Of a DNA stretch of 5,319 nucleotides, positions 1 through 5,319 are shown one piece after another. Below the pieces are notes generated by a model that was not told the DNA's origin, ran no database searches, and saw nothing but the letters and a program-made list of their open reading frames with translations. This stretch comes from CAVQFC01 sp036497895. Lineage in GTDB: Bacteria > Acidobacteriota > Vicinamibacteria > Vicinamibacterales > CAVVIG01. The translations under genes and the position numbers were made by a program. The stretch spans positions 1-5,319 of the forward strand of contig DASXIR010000331.1 of the NCBI GenBank assembly GCA_036497895.1. The letters run 5' to 3'. The first letter of the stretch is position 1. Each line of letters begins with the position of its first letter.

Positions 1-428
1 TCCACCCGGAGGATCTGGGTGTCGCGGCTATAGGTGCCCAGCTCGTAGTCCTCGCTCATGATGAGGGCCTTGATTGGCTTGGTCGGGCAGACCTCGGCGC
101 ACAGTCCGCAGAAGCTGCAGCGCGAGAGGTTGAAGTCAAAGTAATCGAGGACCTTAATCTTCTGGCCAGGCTCGCGATGACCGCCGAGGGCGATCAGGTC
201 GTCAGGGCACGCCTTGGCGCACTGGTCGCAGACGATGCAGGTCTGGGCTCCGGTGCCGGGCTCGGTCTGGAGGCGGAGCACGCCCCGGAAGCGCGGCGCG
301 GTCGGGCGCCGTTCGGCGGGGTACTGAAACGTGAACGCCGGCTGTGGCGTGTACTTCAGGGTCAACCACATACCTTTGGCGAGGTCGACCAGGAAGATCA
401 TCCGGAGGAATTTGATGATGGTTTTCAT
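1..428 (-). CDS. nuoI: NADH-quinone oxidoreductase subunit I (NuoI), 3' end beyond the window
   Basis: This is the ferredoxin-like subunit of complex I, which relays electrons through clusters N6a and N6b to the N2 cluster in NuoB at the cytoplasmic face of the membrane. I translated the minus strand from the ATG at 428-426. It gives 142 residues with no stop before the window edge, so the C-terminus is missing. Two classical 4Fe-4S motifs are visible: CIVCDQCAKACP (Cys64, 67, 70, 74) and CSFCGLCAEVCP (Cys104, 107, 110, 114). An N-terminal amphipathic stretch (residues 1-25, MKTIIKFLRMIFL) is typical of the membrane-contacting helix of this family. The start lies 1 base after the nuoB stop and no strong Shine-Dalgarno is seen, so translation is probably coupled to nuoB. 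Both cysteine sets are intact. Identification is firm; whether the complex uses NADH or ferredoxin cannot be told from this subunit. Confidence 0.95.
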   Translation of the reverse strand, partial: MKTIIKFLRMIFLVDLAKGMWLTLKYTPQPAFTFQYPAERRPTAPRFRGVLRLQTEPGTGAQTCIVCDQCAKACPDDLIALGGHREPGQKIKVLDYFDFNLSRCSFCGLCAEVCPTKPIKALIMSEDYELGTYSRDTQILRV

Positions 429-429
429 G

Positions 430-987
430 CTATGCGCGCTCGCCGTGGACGTCGTACCGCTCGCTGTTCAGCGTCGGTTCGCTGTCGCCTGCCATGATCG
501 TGCGCTCCTTCCGGAGCACCGTGCCTTCCTTGCGGATCTTGTCCTGCAGGCGCATCAGGCCGTAGAGCAGCGCCTCCGGACGCGGCGGGCAGCCCGACAC
601 GTAGACGTCCACCGGCACGACTTTATCGACGCCCTGCAGCACGCTGTAGGTCGGAAACGGTCCGCCGGCGTTCGAGCAGCTGCCCATCGAAATGACCCAC
701 TTGGGTTCAGGCATCTGATCGTAGAGCCGGCGCAGCACCGGGGCCATCTTCTTAGTCACGGTGCCGGCTACGATCATCAGGTCGGATTGCCGCGGGGACG
801 CCCGGAACACCTCGGCGCCGAACCGGGCGATATCGAAGCGCGACGCCGACGCCGCCATCATTTCGATCGCGCAGCACGCCAGGCCGAAACCCATCGGCCA
901 GATCGACGATTCACGGGCCCAGTTCAGGACGCGATCGATGCTGGTGGTGATGAAATTGTCTTCGAAGGTGTGATCAATGAGGCCCAT
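430..987 (-). CDS. nuoB: NADH-quinone oxidoreductase subunit B (NuoB)
   Basis: This is the 185-residue complex I subunit that holds the terminal 4Fe-4S cluster N2 and hands electrons to quinone at the interface with NuoD. All the expected ligands are present: the tandem cysteines in GLACCAIEMMA (Cys38, Cys39), Cys104 in GSCSNAGGPF and Cys133 in VSGCPPRPEALLYGLM. Length is normal for the family. The C-terminal tail (from about residue 150) is hydrophilic and less conserved. The ATG at 987-985 is preceded by a GAGG at 6-base spacing, which supports this start. The gene begins 3 bases after the ferredoxin stop and ends 1 base before nuoI, so the three genes look co-transcribed. nuoA and nuoC, the usual neighbours of nuoB, are not adjacent here. 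Relatives in hydrogenases and formate hydrogenlyase share the fold, but the motif wording and the NuoI partner favour NuoB. Confidence 0.96.
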   Translation of the reverse strand: MGLIDHTFEDNFITTSIDRVLNWARESSIWPMGFGLACCAIEMMAASASRFDIARFGAEVFRASPRQSDLMIVAGTVTKKMAPVLRRLYDQMPEPKWVISMGSCSNAGGPFPTYSVLQGVDKVVPVDVYVSGCPPRPEALLYGLMRLQDKIRKEGTVLRKERTIMAGDSEPTLNSERYDVHGERA

Positions 988-990
988 CGG

Positions 991-1263
991 CTACCTCGGA
1001 TAATATTGCGCGTTTTTCGAGATGAAATCGGACCATTTCCGCGGAGTCTCGTCGAGCGAAAAAATCGCCGCGACCGGACACGCCGGCACGCACGCTCCGC
1101 AGTCGATGCACTCGTCTGGATGAATATAGAGCATTTCGGCCGTGGCGAAGCTGGCTTCGTCCTTCCGCGGGTGAATACAGTCCACGGGACAGACGTCCAC
1201 GCAGGCAGTATCCTTAACGCCGACACACGGCTCGCAGATGATATACGCCATCGCACTGATCAT
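991..1263 (-). CDS. 7Fe (3Fe-4S / 4Fe-4S) ferredoxin
   Basis: This is a small soluble electron carrier of the Azotobacter FdI-like seven-iron type, 90 residues from the start chosen. Numbered from that start, the first cluster region reads C13-x7-C21-x3-C25-P and the second C53-x2-C56-x2-C59-x3-C63-P. The x7 spacing, in place of the usual CxxCxxC, is the hallmark of a 3Fe-4S site beside a 4Fe-4S site. Cys10 and Cys29 are extra. The phrases CVDVCPVDCIHPRKDE and DECIDCGACVPACPV are highly typical of the family. I chose the ATG at 1263-1261 because an AGGA lies 7 bases upstream. The usual family start, MAYIICEP, would be the ATG at 1251-1249, and a GTG at 1290 is also open. The gene heads the row leading into nuoB and nuoI, suggesting that it serves as redox partner or electron donor for that complex, which is inference. 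Confidence 0.93.
   Translation of the reverse strand: MISAMAYIICEPCVGVKDTACVDVCPVDCIHPRKDEASFATAEMLYIHPDECIDCGACVPACPVAAIFSLDETPRKWSDFISKNAQYYPR
994..997 (-). promoter_or_regulatory. Ribosome binding site of nuoB
   Basis: The minus strand reads GAGG here, 6 bases before the nuoB ATG at 987. It sits inside the last codons of the ferredoxin gene, so initiation on nuoB is likely to be linked to ribosomes finishing the ferredoxin. Confidence 0.6.
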
Positions 1264-1267
1264 ACTA

Positions 1268-1648
1268 GTGTCCTGCGATCCCGCGCTCACGGCGCTCTTT
1301 ACGCCGGCGCAGCCCGGGCTGGGACGCTACGAGGTCTGCACCACGACCGAAACGCTCGAGCATGTGGTCGCGTCCGGACTTGGCGACGAGATCCATTTCG
1401 GGGACATCGAGCCGCTCGAGTCGCTGGACGCGTTCGGCAAGGCCGGGCCCTACAATCGCTCGCGCCTGGCCCGGCTCTACGGCGGCACCCGCGTGATGGT
1501 CGTTCATGGCTGGGGTACCAGTGCGGCGGGATTTACGTCGGTGACGCTGCTGTCCCCCTACCCCGATCCCTCCCTGACGAGGCTGCTCCCCGGCACGATG
1601 TCCATCCGCTGGCTGACCACGTCGGCTAACGACACCAGCGGATTATGA
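1268..1648 (+). CDS. Small uncharacterised protein, first gene of the porin-cupredoxin-kinase row
   Basis: I do not recognise this family. It reads as a soluble protein of 126 residues if it starts at the GTG at 1268. An ATG at 1238 would add ten hydrophobic residues (MIYAIALIIL) and give a weak lipobox-like LVSC, but that start overlaps the divergent ferredoxin gene and lacks the positive charges of a signal peptide. A hand count of third codon positions gives roughly 85% G or C, matching the neighbours and supporting real coding. There are two cysteines (Cys3 and Cys24, the latter in RYEVCTT), an acidic region (residues 38-55), then RLYGGTRVMVVHGWGTS (69-85) and a proline- and leucine-rich tail. 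No transmembrane segment, nucleotide-binding motif or metal site stands out. The stop lies 13 bases before the outer-membrane protein gene, so the two are probably co-transcribed. No clear Shine-Dalgarno precedes either start. Function is unknown. Confidence 0.62.
   Translation: MSCDPALTALFTPAQPGLGRYEVCTTTETLEHVVASGLGDEIHFGDIEPLESLDAFGKAGPYNRSRLARLYGGTRVMVVHGWGTSAAGFTSVTLLSPYPDPSLTRLLPGTMSIRWLTTSANDTSGL
1271..1274 (-). promoter_or_regulatory. Ribosome binding site deciding the ferredoxin start
   Basis: The minus strand reads AGGA, followed by a 7-base spacer and the ATG at 1263-1261. The alternative ATG at 1251 would be about 19 bases from this site, too far for normal use. The same bases form codons 2-3 of the opposite-strand gene if that gene starts at the GTG at 1268. 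Confidence 0.5.
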
Positions 1649-1661
1649 TGCGACGAAAGGC

Positions 1662-2882
1662 ATGACCGTCCGCAGAACGACCGCGCGGCTGGCGTGGATA
1701 TTCGTCCTCTGCGCCGCGGCTGGTGCGGGGGCCCAGAGTCTTCCGGCCGAGCCGATTGCATTGGCCGATGGCCGCGTGACGATCGGCGGCGACGTCTCGG
1801 CGTCGATTCCCTCGTCGGATCCAGGGTTCTTCAACTACACCGACTACGAACACTCGGCGCTGAAACTGTTCCGTCTCGATCTGTCCGCCTCGGCCAAGGC
1901 AGGACCGCACTTCACCTTCCTCGGCGAGCTGCGGACGGAAAATCTGGATAGCGTCCTACCGTACGCGTTGTACGTGCGAATCAAACCGTGGACGAAGAGA
2001 GACGTGGATATCGAAGTCGGGCGCATTCCGCCGACCTTCGGCGCTTTTGCCAGGCGGACCTACGCGAACGACAACCCGCTCATCGGCTACCCGCTCGGCT
2101 ATCAGTACCTGACGACCATCCGGCCGGACTCGCTACCGGCCAGTGTTGACGAGCTGCTCGCCAAACGCGGGCGCGGCTGGCAGGTGAGATACACCGTCGG
2201 CAACACCTCCCCGGACCACGGCGTGCCTCTGGTCACCGCGTTCAAGTGGGACACCGGCGTGCAAGTGCACGGCACGGTCGGGATCCTGAGCGCGTCGGTT
2301 GCGGTAACCGCCGGCACGCTGTCGAATCCATTGTTCATCGACGACAACTCCGGCCGTCAATTCGCGGGGCGCATCGAGCTGCGTCCTGTCGCCGGGCTGA
2401 TCATCGGAACTTCGGCCGCGCGCGGTCCATTCGTGAGCAACGCCGCCACCCGGGTCGCCGTCGGCGCCGACAACGACGGCGAGTTCACCCAGACGGCCTG
2501 GGGAGCCGATGCCGAGTTCTCGCGCGGCTACTATCTGCTGCGTTTCGAGACGATCGTCAACGAGTGGCGCCTGCCGATCGTCGGCAGCCCGACGTTCGTT
2601 CTTCCGCTCGGCAGTGCGTCGACGTCACTCGAGGGCCGATACAAAATCCTGCCCGGATTTTACGTGGCGGCGCGCGTTGACCATCTCGGGTTCAGCGAGG
2701 TCACCGGGACGCTCGAGACCGAGCCGTGGGATGCTCCGGTCACCCGGTTGGAGGCCGGCATCGGCTATTCGCTGCAGCGAAATCTGCTGGTGAAGGTCGA
2801 CTATCAGCATGATCACCGCGACGGTGGTCCGCTGGCGACCACCGCCAATCTGGTGGCCGCCCAGCTCTCGTTCTGGTTCTAG
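1662..2882 (+). CDS. Outer-membrane beta-barrel (porin-like) protein
   Basis: The product is 406 residues and predicted to lie in the outer membrane. It opens with a clear signal peptide: a charged n-region (MTVRRTTAR), a hydrophobic core (residues 10-20) and an AGA cleavage signal, with the mature protein starting near Gln25. The mature part alternates polar and hydrophobic residues in strand-like blocks, for example VDIEVGRIPPTFGAF, AAQLSFWF and YYLLRFETIV. Glycines and aromatics fall at strand ends. It finishes in Phe after an amphipathic strand, the usual beta-signal read by the BAM machinery. The block around residues 115-150 (GRIPPTFGAFARRTYANDN) resembles phosphate-selective or general diffusion porin-like proteins, but I cannot assign a substrate. 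No TonB box or plug domain is visible, arguing against a TonB-dependent receptor. The only upstream purine run (GAAAGG) ends 1 base before the ATG, closer than usual. The cupredoxin gene follows after 2 bases. Confidence 0.82.
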   Translation: MTVRRTTARLAWIFVLCAAAGAGAQSLPAEPIALADGRVTIGGDVSASIPSSDPGFFNYTDYEHSALKLFRLDLSASAKAGPHFTFLGELRTENLDSVLPYALYVRIKPWTKRDVDIEVGRIPPTFGAFARRTYANDNPLIGYPLGYQYLTTIRPDSLPASVDELLAKRGRGWQVRYTVGNTSPDHGVPLVTAFKWDTGVQVHGTVGILSASVAVTAGTLSNPLFIDDNSGRQFAGRIELRPVAGLIIGTSAARGPFVSNAATRVAVGADNDGEFTQTAWGADAEFSRGYYLLRFETIVNEWRLPIVGSPTFVLPLGSASTSLEGRYKILPGFYVAARVDHLGFSEVTGTLETEPWDAPVTRLEAGIGYSLQRNLLVKVDYQHDHRDGGPLATTANLVAAQLSFWF

Positions 2883-2884
2883 TC

Positions 2885-3571
2885 ATGACCGCAAACCGGA
2901 CCCGACACGCCGCACTGACCTGCTCGGTCCTGCTGTCGCTGGTCGCGATTGCGATGCGCAGCGACACGGCCGCGGCCCGCGGCGGCACGATTCGCGGCCG
3001 CGTCGAGGTGCGGCGGCCGGCCACGCCGACCGAGCGCCGCCCTTCGGTATCCGACCTGGGGACACCGATCGACCGCGACGTGCCGGATCTGTTCCGCTCG
3101 GTGGTGTATCTCGAATCGGCTCCACGCGGTGCCTTCGAAACCGACGAGGCCAGGCATGTGGTGATGGACCAGCGCAACGAGACGTTCGTGCCGCACGTGC
3201 TCGCGATCACCACGGGAACGATCGTGGACTTCCCCAACTCTGACGCCTTCTACCACAACGTCTTCTCGCTCTCGAAGACGATGCGCTTCGATCTCGGCCG
3301 CTACGCCGCGGGCCACTCGAAGTCGATCCAGTTCGACCGGCCCGGCATCGTCCGCGTCTTCTGCGACATCCACTCGCACATGAATGCCTTCATCCTGGTC
3401 TTCGGGCATCCGTTCTTCGCGCTCACCGACGCCGAAGGGCGTTATCACATCGACAACGTGCCGCCCGGCAATTACGCGGTGATTGCCTGGAACGAGGGCG
3501 TCTCGTCGGACGCGCGGCCGACCGCGGTGCCGGACGGCGGCGTCGCGGAACTGGACTTTGCCGTGCGATGA
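2885..3571 (+). CDS. Periplasmic cupredoxin with amicyanin-type copper site ('methylamine utilization protein'-like)
   Basis: This is a secreted protein of 228 residues. Residues 1-32 form a signal peptide with a hydrophobic core (LLSLVAIA) and an AAA end. The cupredoxin domain covers about residues 98-175. Candidate type 1 copper ligands are His124 (AFYHNVFS), then Cys160, His163 and Met166 in VFCDIHSHMNAF. The C-x2-H-x2-M spacing is that of amicyanin, and the 36-residue gap from His124 to Cys160 is close to the amicyanin gap. Residues 178-205 (ALTDAEGRYHIDNVPPGNYAV) match the carboxypeptidase-regulatory-like beta-sandwich. The protein therefore probably carries electrons or binds copper in the periplasm. 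Proteins like this are often auto-named methylamine utilization, but no mau enzyme genes are present, so I do not adopt that role. The gene starts 2 bases after the porin stop and overlaps the kinase gene by 4 bases. No strong Shine-Dalgarno is visible, which suggests coupled translation. Confidence 0.88.
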   Translation: MTANRTRHAALTCSVLLSLVAIAMRSDTAAARGGTIRGRVEVRRPATPTERRPSVSDLGTPIDRDVPDLFRSVVYLESAPRGAFETDEARHVVMDQRNETFVPHVLAITTGTIVDFPNSDAFYHNVFSLSKTMRFDLGRYAAGHSKSIQFDRPGIVRVFCDIHSHMNAFILVFGHPFFALTDAEGRYHIDNVPPGNYAVIAWNEGVSSDARPTAVPDGGVAELDFAVR

Positions 3572-5319
3572 AACTGCTGTCATCGCTGCGGAGCCGGATC
3601 TTTCTCGCCAGCGCGCTGCTCGCGGTGCTGTGCATCAGCGTGGCGATTTACCTCGTCAACCGGACCGTCACGGCGGAAGCCGAGCGCACCCTGGAGCGCG
3701 AGATCGTGGCCACCGGCGCGCAGATCGACCAGCTGCGCGCCGAACGCACCCAGACCTTCACGCTGATGGCGCGGCTCATCGCGGATCTGCCGAAACTGAA
3801 GGCGGCGGTCGAAACCAATGACCCGCCCACGGTGCAGGACATCGCCGGCGGCTACCGGTCTCAGCTGAACGCGAGCCTCGTGCTGGTGACCAACCGCGCC
3901 GGTACGCTGCTCTACAGCGCCGGCGGCTCGCCCCGGGCGGCGGTCATCGCCGCCAACCAGCCGTCGGTGCGCGCCGCTCTCGGTGGTCAGGACAGCATCA
4001 GCCTGCTGCCGCAACCGAACGGCATCCTGCAGGTCGTCACCGTCCCGATCGCGATCGGCCTGGCGCAGCCGGAGATGCTCGGCACGCTCAGCGTCGGGTT
4101 CCTGCTCGACAACGCGCTGGCCGATCAGCTCAAGAACATCACCGGCAGCGATCTCGCCTTCGGCGTCGATGGGCAGATTCTGGCGTCAACGCTGCCGCGT
4201 GCCATGAACGGCGCGCTTGCCGAACGGCTGCGCGCCTCGGGCATCTCGCGCGTCTACTACGGAGCCGAGGAGTACGAAGCGCTGTCGCGGCCGCTATCGG
4301 CGCCCGGCGATCGGGTGCCGCTGGCCGAGCACCCGGTGGTGCTCATCCTGCGCTCGCGTACCGGCCAACTGCAGTCGCTCTCGGCGATTCACGCCGGGCT
4401 GGCACTGACGGCGGTGCTGGCCGTCGCGCTCGCCACTCTGCTCAGCCTCGCCGTCGCACGCACCATCGCGCGTCCACTGGCGGCGATCACCGACGTGATG
4501 CGCGAGGTGGCAGACACCGGCGATCTGACACGCAAGATCGCCTTGCGTCACGGCAACCGCTGGGACGACGACGATGCGCGCCTGCTGGCGACCACTTTCA
4601 ACACCCTGACGGATTCGATCGTGCGCTTTCAGCGTGAGTTCTCGCAGAAAGAGCGGCTCACGTCCCTGGGACGGCTGTCCACGGTCATCGCGCACGAGAT
4701 TCGCAACCCGCTGATGATCATCAAGGCATCGCTGCACACGCTCCGGCATGCTGAGGCGGGCGGCCAGGCGGTGCGCGAAGCCGCTGCGGACATCGACGGA
4801 GAAGTGACCCGGCTGAACCGGATCGTCAACGAGGTCCTGGATTTCGCGCGGCCGATTCAGTACGAGCTGGGCGAAACCGACGTCAACGCACTCTGCCGCG
4901 AGTCAGCGGCGGCGGCGCTTGCCTCCGGGCCGGGCGCGTCGATCGGCCTCGAGCTCGACACCACCCTGCCGTCGATCCGCACTGACGGCGAGCGCATACG
5001 CATCGTACTGGTCAACATCCTGGTGAACGCACGCCACGCCGTGAACGGCCACGACGAAGCGGTCACGCTCTCGAGCCGATCGCAGGGCGATCGCCTGCTG
5101 CTGGTGGTGGCCGACCGCGGGGTCGGGATCACCGCCAAGGATCTGGCGCACATCTTCGACCCGTACTTCACCACCAAACGCGGCGGCACCGGGCTCGGCC
5201 TCCCGATCGCGAAGAACATCATCGAGGGCCTTGGCGGCACGATGACGGTGTCGAGCGTGCTGGGCCACGGCACCGAAATCCATATCGATCTGCCGCTCGA
5301 CTCCGCTCTCGCCGGCGCC
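3568..5319 (+). CDS. Transmembrane sensor histidine kinase (Cache-like sensor, HAMP, HisKA, HATPase), open at right edge
   Basis: The frame is open from the ATG at 3568 to the window end (584 residues), so the stop is not seen. In order: transmembrane helix 1 (about 11-31); a 240-residue periplasmic sensor region starting with a long helix (33-75) followed by PAS/Cache-like strands; transmembrane helix 2 (about 276-298); HAMP (299-355); and the HisKA H-box IAHEIRNPL with the phosphorylated His376. The ATP-binding domain follows, with N-box NILVNARHAV (Asn483, Asn487), G1 DRGVG (516-520), F-box FDPYFTTK and G2 GGTGLGLPI (539-547). All catalytic elements are present. The kinase core appears complete by residue 575, so probably only a short tail or an attached receiver domain is missing. 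The start overlaps the cupredoxin stop as ATGA, a sign of translational coupling. The partner regulator is presumably just beyond the window. The ligand is unknown: the sensor region has no cysteine and few histidines or methionines, so direct metal binding is not apparent. Confidence 0.93.
   Translation, partial: MKLLSSLRSRIFLASALLAVLCISVAIYLVNRTVTAEAERTLEREIVATGAQIDQLRAERTQTFTLMARLIADLPKLKAAVETNDPPTVQDIAGGYRSQLNASLVLVTNRAGTLLYSAGGSPRAAVIAANQPSVRAALGGQDSISLLPQPNGILQVVTVPIAIGLAQPEMLGTLSVGFLLDNALADQLKNITGSDLAFGVDGQILASTLPRAMNGALAERLRASGISRVYYGAEEYEALSRPLSAPGDRVPLAEHPVVLILRSRTGQLQSLSAIHAGLALTAVLAVALATLLSLAVARTIARPLAAITDVMREVADTGDLTRKIALRHGNRWDDDDARLLATTFNTLTDSIVRFQREFSQKERLTSLGRLSTVIAHEIRNPLMIIKASLHTLRHAEAGGQAVREAAADIDGEVTRLNRIVNEVLDFARPIQYELGETDVNALCRESAAAALASGPGASIGLELDTTLPSIRTDGERIRIVLVNILVNARHAVNGHDEAVTLSSRSQGDRLLLVVADRGVGITAKDLAHIFDPYFTTKRGGTGLGLPIAKNIIEGLGGTMTVSSVLGHGTEIHIDLPLDSALAGA

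Noticed and set aside
1238..1267. Lipoprotein signal peptide (LVSC) at the start of the small unknown protein
   Set aside because: The stretch is only 12 residues, has no Lys or Arg in its n-region and overlaps the ferredoxin coding sequence on the other strand, so it is more likely an antisense read-through than a true export signal.
331..1629. 432-residue plus-strand open frame
   Set aside because: It runs antisense through nuoB and the ferredoxin and out of frame through the small unknown gene. Its Arg/His-rich composition is typical of high-GC shadow frames.
1649..1661. Terminator or promoter between the small unknown gene and the porin gene
   Set aside because: Only 13 bases are present, with no inverted repeat or T-run and no room for a promoter outside the upstream coding sequence.
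2885..3571. Methylamine utilization role for the cupredoxin
   Set aside because: No mau enzyme, methylamine dehydrogenase subunit or maturation gene is in the window. The amicyanin-like ligand spacing alone does not imply that substrate.
2879..3583. 234-residue minus-strand open frame
   Set aside because: It lies fully opposite the cupredoxin gene, whose copper ligands and signal peptide make it the real gene. The antisense product is Arg/Val-rich with no recognisable domain.
4294..5283. Minus-strand open frames of 126-151 residues
   Set aside because: They lie opposite the kinase HAMP, HisKA and ATPase regions, where every conserved motif is on the plus strand.

Overview
The window is high-GC, gene-dense bacterial DNA with almost no intergenic space, split into two divergent halves that meet near position 1265. 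The organism looks like a diderm (Gram-negative-type) bacterium: it carries an outer-membrane beta-barrel protein with a signal peptide and a C-terminal aromatic residue, a periplasmic cupredoxin and a complex I module. The combination of a porin, a 'methylamine-utilization-like' cupredoxin and a HAMP kinase, together with the codon use, makes me think of Acidobacteriota (Vicinamibacteria-like). That placement rests on family memory, not a search, and is only moderately supported.

Left half (1-1263, minus strand): a tightly packed set in the transcription order 7Fe ferredoxin, nuoB, nuoI. The gaps are 3 and 1 bases, and nuoI runs off the left edge. NuoB carries the N2 cluster and NuoI the N6a/N6b clusters. 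Together they form the part of the electron path nearest the quinone in NADH-quinone oxidoreductase or a ferredoxin-driven relative. A ferredoxin directly upstream, with nuoA and nuoC absent beside nuoB, is not the textbook nuo order.

Right half (1268-5319, plus strand): four same-strand genes. They are a small unrecognised protein, an outer-membrane beta-barrel protein (13-base gap), a secreted cupredoxin with an amicyanin-type copper site (2-base gap) and a transmembrane sensor histidine kinase (4-base ATGA overlap, open at the right edge). The spacing implies one operon and translational coupling. The products would span outer membrane, periplasm and inner membrane. A plausible reading is an envelope redox or copper module with its own sensor, but substrate and signal cannot be read from the sequence.

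The junction is unusual. The chosen starts of the ferredoxin and of the small unknown protein are only 4 bases apart, so at least one promoter must lie inside the opposite gene. I see no rRNA, tRNA, CRISPR array, insertion sequence or convincing terminator, and no stretch over 300 bases lacks a gene.
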